A stretch of DNA of 64,000 nucleotides from CAYYKD01 sp964471825 (GTDB lineage Bacteria > Spirochaetota > GWE2-31-10 > CAYYKD01), in the NCBI GenBank assembly GCA_964471825.1, contig CAYYKD010000004.1, positions 65,693 through 129,692 of the forward strand, written 5' to 3'. Numbering within the stretch: position 1 is the stretch's first letter; the number at the start of each line of letters is the position of its first letter. The position numbers were made by a program, and so were the translations under genes. Positions 18,337 through 28,326 of the stretch are shown here, one piece after another. The notes beneath the pieces were generated by a model. The model was not told the origin of the DNA and did no database searches. It saw only the letters and a program-made list of their open reading frames with translations.

Positions 18337-20099
18337 TCATGCACCATGTCAAAATCAACTATGATTTGCTGTTTAGTTAACTCTGTCCCCATATTAATTG
18401 CATCAAGAAGTTTTCTCTCTTTTTCCTCCGACCCCATCCAAAAAAGTGGAAGAGAGTCTGTATCATCATACTTTGAAAAAATAGTTGCAGGATGCTCAAA
18501 TCTATCCCAATATGCAATCTTAGTGTATTTATCCCCCCATAATAGTATAACAGGCATATCCCTCAACAATACAATATCAATATTTCTAAGAAGTTCCACC
18601 CTCTTTTTTGTATCAAACTCCTTTGAATAGATATCAATTAGCCTGTCAATCTCACTATTTTGATATCCGCCAACATTGTTAGTATTAGGGACAGATGCAT
18701 ATTGGCTTCCCCATTGATCATCAAGGCTTGGGTAGATATACCCGCCGCCCCAACTAATTGCAATCATATCAAAGTCATGGTTTTCAAAACATTTTTTTAT
18801 ATAGGCTGAATAGGATAGCTGATTAATATTTAGCTTTATACCGACCTTCTGCAATTCCTCTTTATAGATGGTAAGATGTCTTAACAGACTTGCAGAACCT
18901 ATAGTAAAATCTATCTCAAACCTTTCGCCCTTCTCATTTTTCAGAACTCCGTCACTATCTACTGCTGTCCAACCGGCTGTTCTAAGTAACTTCCTAGCCT
19001 TCTCAGAATCAAAACCATAATAATCAATCCCATCCTGTTGATCGAAAAAGCCCGGCATAAAACTCTTTAGCTCACGATACTCATTATAGAGGATCTTCTC
19101 ATTGATTGTGTTAAAATCAAGAAGCATTTTCATCGCCCTTCTTGTATTTATATCCTTAAACTTATCTCTTCGCAGGTTAAAGTAAAACGCCGAGAATGAG
19201 AGTGGCATATAATTTTTCACCTTCTTTAGAAGGATCCAGTTTTTACTTACCTGATTGGGAATCTCACTTTTTGTAAGCTTATTCCACATCTCTGCTGTTG
19301 GAACTGTAAAGGCATCAATATCACCCTTCTTTAATGCCTCATACGAGATATCATGATTTGAGATTACCCTATAGGTGATTTTATCAAATCTATTTTTATT
19401 GACCTCATCGCTATAGGTTCGTCTCCAGTAAACAGGATTTTTTTTCATGGTGATAAATCGCCCCGGTTCAAGCCGGTCAAGTATATATGGCCCGTTACCA
19501 TTTGGAAGTTCAAAATTGAAACTCTTGTTAAAATCCTTCCCCTCAAAATCCTTCTTTGGAATCACTATAAATGATACAAGGGAAGCCAGTATCTTCCACT
19601 CAGCAGATTTTACGGTAAACCTTACAGTTAGATTATCAATCTTCTCAAGTTTTTCGATCTCTCTCTCATACCCCACCCTGAATATACCGGTTAGATTGTC
19701 AGGATTCATAATTGTATCATAGGTAAACAACACATCATCAGCTGTTACAGGTGTCCCGTCATTCCATCTGGCATTTTCATCAATAAAAAATGTATATGTA
19801 AGTTTATCATCGCTGACTATCATACTCTTTGCTAGATATGGGATCGGTTCATAGGTTACATCATCATACTTATAGAGTGTCAGATAGACCTTACTAAACA
19901 CATTGTGTGACTCCATACTCCTAGAAATCAAACTGTTAAATGAAGCCGGCATATCTAATATCGGCGTAACGAGCTGATTACCCCTCCTAAGTCTGGAATA
20001 ATCGTTTCCTTTGCAGGAAGAGATCATCATAACAACTAAACCAACAAGTAATAGCAGCCAAAACGATGATGAAATAAACCTCTTATTATAATTGTTCAT
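18333..20099 (-). CDS. Extracellular solute-binding lipoprotein, family 5 (peptide/oligopeptide)
   Basis: Substrate-binding component of an oligopeptide/nickel-type ABC importer. The signal peptide ends in a lipobox (MMISSC), placing it on a membrane surface. SBP-5 hallmarks include ARWNDGTPVTADDVLFTYD, NGPYILDRLEPG, RRAMKMLLD and a C-terminal DMPVILLWG. 588 aa is typical. No permease or ATPase gene lies nearby, so it either supplies an importer encoded elsewhere or serves as a receptor. First gene of the minus-strand operon ending at 13167. Confidence 0.9.
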   Translation of the reverse strand: MNNYNKRFISSSFWLLLLVGLVVMMISSCKGNDYSRLRRGNQLVTPILDMPASFNSLISRSMESHNVFSKVYLTLYKYDDVTYEPIPYLAKSMIVSDDKLTYTFFIDENARWNDGTPVTADDVLFTYDTIMNPDNLTGIFRVGYEREIEKLEKIDNLTVRFTVKSAEWKILASLVSFIVIPKKDFEGKDFNKSFNFELPNGNGPYILDRLEPGRFITMKKNPVYWRRTYSDEVNKNRFDKITYRVISNHDISYEALKKGDIDAFTVPTAEMWNKLTKSEIPNQVSKNWILLKKVKNYMPLSFSAFYFNLRRDKFKDINTRRAMKMLLDFNTINEKILYNEYRELKSFMPGFFDQQDGIDYYGFDSEKARKLLRTAGWTAVDSDGVLKNEKGERFEIDFTIGSASLLRHLTIYKEELQKVGIKLNINQLSYSAYIKKCFENHDFDMIAISWGGGYIYPSLDDQWGSQYASVPNTNNVGGYQNSEIDRLIDIYSKEFDTKKRVELLRNIDIVLLRDMPVILLWGDKYTKIAYWDRFEHPATIFSKYDDTDSLPLFWMGSEEKERKLLDAINMGTELTKQQIIVDFDMVHE

Positions 20100-20259
20100 A
20101 AACCTCTGCCCCCCAATAGTACAAATTAAATTTCCCTATACTATACTTTTTTTTTTAATTTTAATAAATAATAATAAATATTAAATTGATAAATATTATA
20201 AAGTGCATTATACTATGCTCTGTTTTTAACACCCTTAATCAGATGGGAGAATATTTAAG

Positions 20260-21588
20260 ATGAGAATAATTAATCCGAATTCCAAAAAGAAGGTGTTGTG
20301 GAATATATTAATATCAGTATCTGTACTTTTATCTGTGATAATAACACCCGTAGTCCTTGTTTTAAATATAAAACACAACTTCACTCTCTTACTCTTCGAT
20401 ATATGTGTAGGAATACTCTATATCATTGATATCTATATAAATTTTAAAACAGCCTATTACGATGGGAAAGAACTAATCACCGACCCTGTTTTAATAAGAA
20501 ATAAGTATTTAAAATCATGGTTTACATTTGACCTAATTGCATCACTCCCATTTTTCCTACTCCCGGGGATCTACATTTCGTTAAACAGGGTTGTAAGATT
20601 TATAAGGCTCGTCAGAGTGTTAAAAGTTTTTACACTATTTCAGACGATAAACAATGTAAGAAAGACAAAGATTAGCTCAAATGTAATAAGACTTCTAATT
20701 ATGGGCTTCTGGTTACTTCTTACAGCACATCTCATCGCGTGCGGCTTTATATTTGTGGGCGGAATAGATGCAAATATATCATCATTTATGAAATATCTGC
20801 AGGCACTATACTGGACCATAACCACCCTTGCAACAGTTGGTTACGGCGATTTTATACCGGATAAAAACAATCCGGTTCAACTTATCTATGTAATATTTGC
20901 TCAGGTTTCAGGTGTAGGAATGTATGGCTATGTCATAGGTAATATTACAAATGTTATCTCAAATATCGATATATCAAAGACAATCTACATGGAAAAGATG
21001 GAAAAAATATACACCTTTCTAAAATACAGAAAAATATCTGATAGAGTGGCCAAAAAGATCAACAACTACTATACCTATCTTTGGGAAAGTAGGAGGGGAC
21101 ACGAAGAATCCGATATACTAAGGGGATTACCAAAAAACATCAAACTTATGGTAGCTCAGGAGATTCACGCAGACATTCTTTCTAAGGTCCCGTTTTTTCG
21201 GGACGCATCAGAGTCATTTATACAGGATATTACCTTATGCCTTGAGCCTGTTGTGTTTACCCCGGGTGATATAATTATTCAGAAAGATGATCCGGGTTAT
21301 GAGGTGTTTTTTATCAATAGCGGAGCTGTTGATGTTATGGGTGATGATGGAACTACAATAGTTGCCACTATCTATGAGGGGGGATTTTTTGGAGAATTAG
21401 CACTTCTTTTCAGCTCGCCCCGTAAGGCAACCATAATTGCAAGGGACTATTGCGATATCTATATATTAAACAAGGATAATTTTGACAAAATTCTATTGAA
21501 ATACCCCGATTTTGCACAGAAAATTAGTTTAATAGCAAATGAGAGAAAATCTGATCATGAAATCCATTCAAATAATCAAAAATATTAG
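20260..21588 (+). CDS. Cyclic-nucleotide-gated potassium channel (SthK-like)
   Basis: Six-transmembrane cation channel gated by cAMP or cGMP. Helices S1-S3 occupy residues ~12-105. S4 carries regularly spaced arginines (residues 110-124, RVVRFIRLVRVLKVF). The pore helix and selectivity filter ATVGYGDF (191-198) predict K+ selectivity. A C-linker (~235-315) leads to a cyclic-nucleotide-binding domain (~320-425) whose phosphate-binding cassette is FGELALLFSSPRKATI, with the Arg intact. Architecture and length match SthK of Spirochaeta thermophila. It is divergent from the solute-binding protein gene. Confidence 0.92.
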   Translation: MRIINPNSKKKVLWNILISVSVLLSVIITPVVLVLNIKHNFTLLLFDICVGILYIIDIYINFKTAYYDGKELITDPVLIRNKYLKSWFTFDLIASLPFFLLPGIYISLNRVVRFIRLVRVLKVFTLFQTINNVRKTKISSNVIRLLIMGFWLLLTAHLIACGFIFVGGIDANISSFMKYLQALYWTITTLATVGYGDFIPDKNNPVQLIYVIFAQVSGVGMYGYVIGNITNVISNIDISKTIYMEKMEKIYTFLKYRKISDRVAKKINNYYTYLWESRRGHEESDILRGLPKNIKLMVAQEIHADILSKVPFFRDASESFIQDITLCLEPVVFTPGDIIIQKDDPGYEVFFINSGAVDVMGDDGTTIVATIYEGGFFGELALLFSSPRKATIIARDYCDIYILNKDNFDKILLKYPDFAQKISLIANERKSDHEIHSNNQKY

Positions 21589-21670
21589 ATAAAATATTAG
21601 ATATATTTATTGATTAAAGGTTATTTAAGATGTATAATATATTGTATTTAATTTATTTACGGAGATATAT

Positions 21671-23698
21671 ATGTTAAGAAAAATTATTGTTTTACTATTA
21701 GTATTAGCAGTAGTACCAATGTGTAAGGAAAAAAAAGAGACCGTTAAGGTTAATGAAAACCTCAACTCCTGTGAAGTTTCAATGATAGAAGGTAAGGTTT
21801 TTCTTAAGAAGGCTAACTCAGATGATAGAGAGCAGCTTTTTGTCGGAGATATGCTTGATGAACAATCAATAATTATTACAGAGGCTGATTCTGCCATCGA
21901 ACTAAAAATCGGAACAGGATCAATGGTTAGAATTAGAGAAAACTCTGAGGTTACAATAGAGAAGTTATTTAAAGATGAAGTTGCTCATAATACTAAATTT
22001 AAAATTGGAGTAGGAACCATAATGGCTAAACCGGAGAAGATGAACGATGGTTCTTCATTTGAGGTGGACACTCAATCTGTTACTGCCGGGGTTAGAGGAA
22101 CTCAGTTTCTGGTTACAGTTACCGAAAATCACATTTCTAAGATAGCTGTTAGCGAGGGTCAAGTTGCTGTCAAAAAGAATGTTGTCCTAAGTGACCTTGA
22201 AAAGATAAGTAAAATAAACCCTGAACTTGCAAGACAAATTGAAGAATCGATCGCACAAACTGTTATTATTGCAGTTGATGAAAAAGTTGAGATATCACAG
22301 TCCGCTGTTACCGAGATTGAAAAAAATGTTAATATAGAGCTGAGTACACTTGTAAATGATCTGGAAAAAGTAAAAAACTCCGTGTTTGAACTGGAAAAAG
22401 TAGTAGAATCATTTAAGGAAAACACTCTTACTTCTATAGCAGTAAAATCGACCGCAACAATAGAGAAACAAACAATTACAGAGACTGAATGGCAAGAGGA
22501 ATTCAAAAAAGATGAACTTGACAATCTAAAGCTCCCGGAACCTGTTACTGAAAAAACATCTGAAAAATCAAGTGAATCAAGCTCATCAGAATCCAGCTCA
22601 TCAAGTGAATCATCTGTTGCTTCCTCGGAGTCTTCCTCAAGTACACCGGTAATTGCAGAGGTAAAAGTTGAAAAAACACTTCAGACAGTCATTGAGAAAA
22701 CAACATCTCTAGGTAAAACATTTTCAAGCGATGGGACATATACTGTATCTGATCAGAACAACATAATTATTGCCTCGTCAGACAACAAAAGTATTTACTG
22801 TTTAACAAAGGACGGCACACTTAAATGGAAAAATGAAAATCTAAGTATTGGAAGTTTTCAGAGTAATCCTGTTATTGTCGGTAACAGAGTATTGTTATCT
22901 ACAACTAATGAATCACTTTCAGTTATGTTAGATAATGGGACGATCGAAAAGACTGCTCCCGGTTTAGGTCTAACATATGGAACAACACCGGCAGTTAGTG
23001 GCAATGCAGCATATTTACCGGTGCGAAGTGGCATAAATAAATTCGTTAACGGAAATTTTACTCAACTGGATAAACATACTACTTCAAATTTTTACTACAT
23101 GTCAATATCAGGAAATCTACTCTATATTATGGAAACAGTTGAGAAAAACCTTATGGCTATGGATCTTTCAACAAATTCTATAACATGGAAAGCTGATCAG
23201 TTAACAGGCACATCGTATACTGCACCTATCAAGGTGGGTAATTCTCTGATCGTTATTGATAATACGGATAAAATTTACAGTTATAACACTCTGGATATGA
23301 GTACAACACCAAATATCGCCTCAATTAAATCAGGAACATATTCAAATATTGTTAGTGAGGGAAATAATATCTACTATATTGATATGAAGGGGATCTTAAA
23401 CAGGGTAAATGTAAGTAATATATCACAGCAGTATATAATCAGTAAGGTAGATTCTCAACCAGAAGCCGATGCATATCTAGCAAAGAGACTAATCAGAGCG
23501 GGTTCTAATTACTACTTTTCATCTGATGTCGGCAAACTATTCAACTATAATTCAAAAACAGGTAAATCTGAATTTATTGTAATACCGGGTATTAAAAGCG
23601 GTAGTTCACTGGTCGGTACGCCATCAATCATAGGTGACACTATAATTATGGTTGATAACCAATCCAATGTATATAAGAAATACGAAAAACTTATGTAG
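21671..23698 (+). CDS. FecR-domain lipoprotein with Ser-rich linker and beta-propeller
   Basis: Large envelope protein. The N-terminus is a signal peptide with a probable lipobox (AVVPMC). A FecR domain spans residues ~35-170, with the hallmark AGVRGTQFLV. A coiled-coil stretch and a low-complexity linker of Ser and Glu (around residues 297-320) come next. The C-terminal ~320 residues are PQQ/WD-like repeats (NIIIASSDNKSIYCL, LKWKNENL, NPVIVGNRVLLST) forming a predicted beta-propeller. Ligand and partner are unknown. ATG 21671 follows CGGAGA. A clean terminator follows the stop. Confidence 0.8.
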   Translation: MLRKIIVLLLVLAVVPMCKEKKETVKVNENLNSCEVSMIEGKVFLKKANSDDREQLFVGDMLDEQSIIITEADSAIELKIGTGSMVRIRENSEVTIEKLFKDEVAHNTKFKIGVGTIMAKPEKMNDGSSFEVDTQSVTAGVRGTQFLVTVTENHISKIAVSEGQVAVKKNVVLSDLEKISKINPELARQIEESIAQTVIIAVDEKVEISQSAVTEIEKNVNIELSTLVNDLEKVKNSVFELEKVVESFKENTLTSIAVKSTATIEKQTITETEWQEEFKKDELDNLKLPEPVTEKTSEKSSESSSSESSSSSESSVASSESSSSTPVIAEVKVEKTLQTVIEKTTSLGKTFSSDGTYTVSDQNNIIIASSDNKSIYCLTKDGTLKWKNENLSIGSFQSNPVIVGNRVLLSTTNESLSVMLDNGTIEKTAPGLGLTYGTTPAVSGNAAYLPVRSGINKFVNGNFTQLDKHTTSNFYYMSISGNLLYIMETVEKNLMAMDLSTNSITWKADQLTGTSYTAPIKVGNSLIVIDNTDKIYSYNTLDMSTTPNIASIKSGTYSNIVSEGNNIYYIDMKGILNRVNVSNISQQYIISKVDSQPEADAYLAKRLIRAGSNYYFSSDVGKLFNYNSKTGKSEFIVIPGIKSGSSLVGTPSIIGDTIIMVDNQSNVYKKYEKLM

Positions 23699-23717
23699 AG
23701 CATAATGGATTTATAGC

Positions 23718-23750
23718 GGGGCAACACTTATTTGTATGCCCCTTTTTTTT
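23718..23750 (+). terminator. Factor-independent terminator
   Basis: GGGGCA, a 13-nt loop, TGCCCC, then T8, 20 bp after the FecR/propeller gene. Confidence 0.9.
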
Positions 23751-23805
23751 AATAGAAACCTATTTGCATATATAATCGATTAAAAATAATCGATTAAAAA
23801 TATCC

Positions 23806-23857
23806 TTGCAAAAAACTAATATTTATTCTATATTTCGAGAGGTGTCAAAATAACACC
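23806..23857 (+). promoter_or_regulatory. fabI promoter with an inverted repeat at the transcription start
   Basis: TTGCAA (23806-23811), 17 bp, TATATT (23829-23834). GGTGT-N7-ACACC occupies 23841-23857, exactly where the transcript should start, and could be a repressor operator or a 5' hairpin. A 14-bp direct repeat (AATCGATTAAAAAT, twice) lies just upstream in 23774-23802. Confidence 0.5.
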
Positions 23858-23898
23858 GATTATTGAAAAATTACATTTGAAATTTAAGGGAGTCAAGA

Positions 23899-24666
23899 AT
23901 GTTATTAAAAGACAAAATTGCGCTTGTTACAGGGATAACTAATGATAAGTCCATTGCATACTTTATAGCTAAACAATATGCTGAGCAGGGGGCAAAACTT
24001 GTATTAACCTATCAAGGTGACCGACTAAAAGAGACTGTAGAGAAAATAGGTAAAGAACTTAATGCACCGCTTTGTTTAGAATGTGATGCAACAAATGAGG
24101 AAAACATTAAGGAACTTTTTAATACGATAGATTCAAAACTAGGCGGATTAGATGTATTTGTTCATGCTATCGCATTTGCAAATAAGAATGAACTTGCCGG
24201 CGGAATTACTAATACTACTGCTGACGGATTTAAACTGGCATTAGAGGTGTCTGCCTATACACTTCTCGGTATGTCAAAATATGCTATACCATTAATGGAA
24301 AAGAGAGGTGGCGGTTCAATTATGGCACTCACCTATATTGGATCAACTAGAGCATTACCTGCATATAACGCTATGGGAATCGCAAAGGCTGCACTAGAAT
24401 CCTCAGTCAGATATCTTGCATTAGAGTGCGGACCAAAGAATATCAGGGTTAATTCTATATCACCCGGACCAATAAGAACAGTAGCGGCCAGATCAATCCC
24501 GGGATTTCTTGATATGTATAATGATTTTACAGAGAGAAGTCTTATGAAACAACACATATCAGGTGAGGATGTTGCCGGAACTGCTGTATATCTTGGCTCC
24601 GACCTTTCAAGAGCTGTTACAGGGATAATTATTTTTATTGATGGCGGGTTTCACTGCGTAGCATGA
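23899..24666 (+). CDS. fabI: Enoyl-[acyl-carrier-protein] reductase FabI
   Basis: NADH-dependent last step of fatty-acid elongation (type II FAS), cytoplasmic. It is an atypical SDR: the cofactor loop GITNDKSIAY replaces the usual GxxxGxG, as in FabI. The catalytic pair is a Tyr in LPAYNAMGIAKAAL and the Lys six residues on (Y-x6-K). The substrate-side motif is SPGPIRTVAARSIPGF, also FabI-specific. 255 aa is standard. It is monocistronic, with its own promoter and terminator. Confidence 0.95.
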   Translation: MLLKDKIALVTGITNDKSIAYFIAKQYAEQGAKLVLTYQGDRLKETVEKIGKELNAPLCLECDATNEENIKELFNTIDSKLGGLDVFVHAIAFANKNELAGGITNTTADGFKLALEVSAYTLLGMSKYAIPLMEKRGGGSIMALTYIGSTRALPAYNAMGIAKAALESSVRYLALECGPKNIRVNSISPGPIRTVAARSIPGFLDMYNDFTERSLMKQHISGEDVAGTAVYLGSDLSRAVTGIIIFIDGGFHCVA

Positions 24667-24693
24667 TATAACAAATATTTTTTTTATAGAATT

Positions 24694-24721
24694 GGAACCT
24701 TATTTTCGAGGTTCCTTTTTT
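24694..24721 (+). terminator. Factor-independent terminator of fabI
   Basis: GGAACCT, an 8-nt loop, AGGTTCC, then T6. It begins about 28 bp after the fabI stop. Confidence 0.9.
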
Positions 24722-24762
24722 GTATAGATTTTCGGTTTTTGTTATTGCTCATATGAGGTATC

Positions 24763-26514
24763 ATTATCAACAGGCTAAAACGATTAAAGAAACAAATTTT
24801 TCATTATATCCCCCACTTTATTATCGGTCTTTCAGCTTTAATTTTTGTTGACCTGCTGCAGCCCTACATTCCAAAAATTATCGGCGATGCAGTAGATATG
24901 CTTAATCAGGGTCAAGTGGCTACAGAAAAACTTCTCGATGTCGGACTCAAATTAATAGTTGTTGGATTTGTAATATTTATCGGACGAGTTGTTTGGCGAT
25001 ATTTTATCTTCGGTGCCGCTAGAAATATTGTTTACAGAACAGGCAACGACCTATACAATCACCTACAGACCCTGCCCCAAAACTATTTTATCAACCAAAA
25101 AACCGGTGATCTGATGGCTAGATTCACAAGTGACCTTGATTCGTTGAGAATGGCTATCGGCCCCGGACTTATGATGGCAGTTGACGGCATAATTATGACA
25201 GGCTTTGTTCTGCTGAGTTCATTTCTATTTATAGACCCAATTCTCACTCTGGTTGCTATTATACCGTTGCCCATTATCGGTATAGGAGGATTTTTTTTTG
25301 GTAAATCGCTGCAAATTCGATTTAAAGAAAAACAAGAAGCATTTTCAAAATTAACTGATTTTATACTTGAGTCATTTAGCGGTATAAGAGTTATTAAGGC
25401 CTTTGTCATGGAACCGGCACGATTAAAGGAATTCAACAAAGTTAATGATTTTACACGAGATAAAAATATAGCTGTCTCAAATGCAGTTGCTTTACTTTTC
25501 CCGCTTGTTGAGGTGATATCAGGACTAAGTTATTGTCTTGCAATTATCATTGGTGGCTATATGACAGTTAAGGGATACATTACGATCGGTAATTTTATCG
25601 CATTTAATCAACTCATTGGACTTCTGATATGGCCCATGGTTGCGATCGGATGGTCATTAAATATTTTCTCCCAGGGAATTGCATCACTGGATAGAATTAA
25701 CGCAGTACTTGATCAAAAAAATGACATAATTGACGGCTACTTAACACCGCAAATCAATAATGATAAAATTGAGATAATAATTAAAGATCTTACATTCTCC
25801 TACCCCAAATCTGATAGGATTATTTTAAATGGTATTAACCTCACAATCAATTCCGGTTGTTCAATAGGAATTACAGGGAGAACCGGAGCAGGAAAGACAG
25901 CTCTCATTGATCTTATAACACGCCTCTATGACCCGCCAAGAAATACGATATTTGTAAATGGTATAGATATTCTGGATATAAAAATTGCATATTTAAGAGC
26001 AACAATCGGCGTTGTTACACAAGAACACTACCTATTCTCCAAGTCGATCTCGGATAATATCCGATTATCCGATCCTGATGCCGATATAGAGGCAGTCGAA
26101 TCCGCTTCAATAAAGGCCTCACTCCATGAAAATGTATCAAATTTTCCGGGAGGATACGATACTATAATTGGTGAGAAAGGGGTAACGCTCTCAGGCGGTC
26201 AGAAACAGAGACTGTCAATCGCAAGATCACTGCTGGGAAACCCCTCTGTTTTAATTTTTGATGATTCACTCTCTGCTGTTGACTCTGAAACAGAAGCACA
26301 GCTGCTTAACTCTCTGAGAACTGAAAGAAAAGGGAAAACAACCATAATTATATCTCATCGGTTATCAGCAATAAGAAACTGTGATACAATAATTGTGCTA
26401 GACGAAGGAAAGATCGTTGAGTCCGGCATTCATAAGGAGCTTATTAAGACAAAAGGATTGTACCATAGTATGTTTAACAGACAACTAATTGAGAGTGAGA
26501 TTGAAAAAGCATAG
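24763..26514 (+). CDS. ABC exporter half-transporter with degenerate ATP site (subunit 1); non-canonical start
   Basis: First half of a heterodimeric type IV ABC exporter (BmrC/TM287-like). The frame is open and homologous well upstream of the first ATG (24898): residues NRLKRLKKQIFHYIPHF and the first membrane helix are encoded from ~24769. No ATG, GTG or TTG exists between the stop at 24754 and 24898. GAGG at 24755-24758 suggests ATT 24763 or ATC 24766 as the start, giving ~583 aa. The NBD has Walker A GRTGAGKTA, canonical signature LSGGQKQRLS and Walker B LIFDDSLSAVD, in which Asp replaces the catalytic Glu. It pairs with the next gene, which supplies the complementary half. Substrate unknown; lipid or drug-like by family. 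Confidence 0.88.
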   Translation: MINRLKRLKKQIFHYIPHFIIGLSALIFVDLLQPYIPKIIGDAVDMLNQGQVATEKLLDVGLKLIVVGFVIFIGRVVWRYFIFGAARNIVYRTGNDLYNHLQTLPQNYFINQKTGDLMARFTSDLDSLRMAIGPGLMMAVDGIIMTGFVLLSSFLFIDPILTLVAIIPLPIIGIGGFFFGKSLQIRFKEKQEAFSKLTDFILESFSGIRVIKAFVMEPARLKEFNKVNDFTRDKNIAVSNAVALLFPLVEVISGLSYCLAIIIGGYMTVKGYITIGNFIAFNQLIGLLIWPMVAIGWSLNIFSQGIASLDRINAVLDQKNDIIDGYLTPQINNDKIEIIIKDLTFSYPKSDRIILNGINLTINSGCSIGITGRTGAGKTALIDLITRLYDPPRNTIFVNGIDILDIKIAYLRATIGVVTQEHYLFSKSISDNIRLSDPDADIEAVESASIKASLHENVSNFPGGYDTIIGEKGVTLSGGQKQRLSIARSLLGNPSVLIFDDSLSAVDSETEAQLLNSLRTERKGKTTIIISHRLSAIRNCDTIIVLDEGKIVESGIHKELIKTKGLYHSMFNRQLIESEIEKA

Positions 26515-26523
26515 AGGTCAAGA

Positions 26524-28305
26524 ATGCAAACAGAACTAAATGATGAAAACGATTTTCATAACAGCAATAATAGAATCAATAAAAAACTTCTTTCAAGAAT
26601 GATAGAGTTTGCAAAACCTTTCAAAAAGGTACTGGCTATCTCTTTTTTTTTAATGCTGATCTACACAACACTTCAACTAATTAGACCATTGATTATAGGC
26701 AAGTCAATAGACAAATTTATTAAGGATAATGGAACAGATCTGATAAACATTTTAATTGCAGGAGGTGTCTTTTTAGGAACAGTTATTGTTACATTTATAG
26801 TCAGATCATTTAACAACTATATTCTTGGTGTCGCAGGGCAAAGGGTTATTCACAAGATAAGACTTGAGGTCTATGAAAAAATTATCCGAATGCCAATCAA
26901 CTATTTTGATAAAACTCAAGTGGGCAAACTTGTAACCAGGGCAACCAACGATATAGATACACTTAGTGAATCCTATACTGCTGTCTTTGTTGAAATAACT
27001 GCCAACATAATACTTATGACCGGCACTCTCATAATACTAATTACCCTAAACCTAAAACTTGCCCTAGCCGCCTTCTCTGTTCTTCCATTAATTGTTATAT
27101 CAGCAATCATATTTAGAAAGTTTGCACTGGAAAATTTTCGTAAAATACGAGTTGCACTTTCTGCACTTAATACATTTTTGTCTGAACATATCCAAGCTAT
27201 GAAAATTATCAGATTATTCAATGTCGGCAATCAAAAGGAGCGAGAATTCAAGGATGTAAATTCGACGCTTAACAAGGCTTATATCAATGAGGTTAATATA
27301 TTTGGCCTTTTTAGACCATCTATCCACCTGTTCCATACAATCTCTACTGCAATTGTAATTGTCTATGGCGGTCAAATGATCAATGCCGGCACAGAAACAT
27401 TTGGAGGTCTATTTATATTTTTTTACTGCCTGGGACTATTTTTCTTCCCGATAAATGAGATGGCTGAATATTTTGGTGTTATTCAATCAGCAACCGCCTC
27501 TGCCGAACGAATCTTTGAGATCCTAAAATTGGAGGACGAATCAATTAGTAACGGAACTGAAAAGATCAACCAATTCAAGGGGCAGATAGAGTTTGAAAAT
27601 GTATGGTTTGCATACAAAGATGATGAATGGGTACTTAAGGATATCAGTTTTAAAATTGAACAGGGGTCAAAGGTAGCATTTGTCGGTGCAACCGGTTCAG
27701 GCAAGTCAACTATTGTTCAATTGATACTCGGATTCTACAAGATACAGAAAGGACGAATACTCATAGACGGAATAGATATGGAGTTGATAGAGAAGTCATC
27801 TCTAAGAAATCACATAGGGATGGTTATGCAGGATGTATTTCTATTTGGCGGAACTATTAAAGATAATATCTCTCTGAGAAATCCCGCTATAACAGATGAT
27901 GATATTGAGAAATATTCAACCTTTGTGAATGCTGATAAATTTATTAACTCACTTCCTGACGGATACAACAGCCCTGTTGTTGAACGAGGATTAAACTTTT
28001 CAAATGGACAACGACAACTAATATCTTTTGCAAGAGCATTATCATTTAATCCATCACTTATTATACTTGACGAGGCTACAGCCAGTATAGACTCAGTAAC
28101 CGAAAATCTTATTCGAGATGCTATTGATCGAATGATTAAAGATAGGACTGCAATTATGATCGCCCACAGACTCTCAACCATAAGAGATGCGGATATCATT
28201 ATTGTAATCCATAAGGGAACTATAAGGGAGTCAGGAACACATAATGAGCTTTTATCTCAGAAGGGCCTATATCACAACCTTATAATGGCAAAAGGTATAA
28301 CATAA
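26524..28305 (+). CDS. ABC exporter half-transporter with catalytic ATP site (subunit 2)
   Basis: Second half of the heterodimeric exporter, 593 aa. Six membrane helices (residues ~40-330) precede the NBD with Walker A GATGSGKST, a non-canonical signature FSNGQRQLIS, canonical Walker B LIILDEATASID, and the H-loop in IMIAHRLST. Non-consensus signature here plus non-consensus Walker B in subunit 1 build one dead and one live ATP site, as in TM287/288 and BmrCD. It starts 10 bp after subunit 1 with GAGG-type spacing. Confidence 0.93.
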   Translation: MQTELNDENDFHNSNNRINKKLLSRMIEFAKPFKKVLAISFFLMLIYTTLQLIRPLIIGKSIDKFIKDNGTDLINILIAGGVFLGTVIVTFIVRSFNNYILGVAGQRVIHKIRLEVYEKIIRMPINYFDKTQVGKLVTRATNDIDTLSESYTAVFVEITANIILMTGTLIILITLNLKLALAAFSVLPLIVISAIIFRKFALENFRKIRVALSALNTFLSEHIQAMKIIRLFNVGNQKEREFKDVNSTLNKAYINEVNIFGLFRPSIHLFHTISTAIVIVYGGQMINAGTETFGGLFIFFYCLGLFFFPINEMAEYFGVIQSATASAERIFEILKLEDESISNGTEKINQFKGQIEFENVWFAYKDDEWVLKDISFKIEQGSKVAFVGATGSGKSTIVQLILGFYKIQKGRILIDGIDMELIEKSSLRNHIGMVMQDVFLFGGTIKDNISLRNPAITDDDIEKYSTFVNADKFINSLPDGYNSPVVERGLNFSNGQRQLISFARALSFNPSLIILDEATASIDSVTENLIRDAIDRMIKDRTAIMIAHRLSTIRDADIIIVIHKGTIRESGTHNELLSQKGLYHNLIMAKGIT

Positions 28306-28326
28306 AGGTATATCATAATATGTTAG

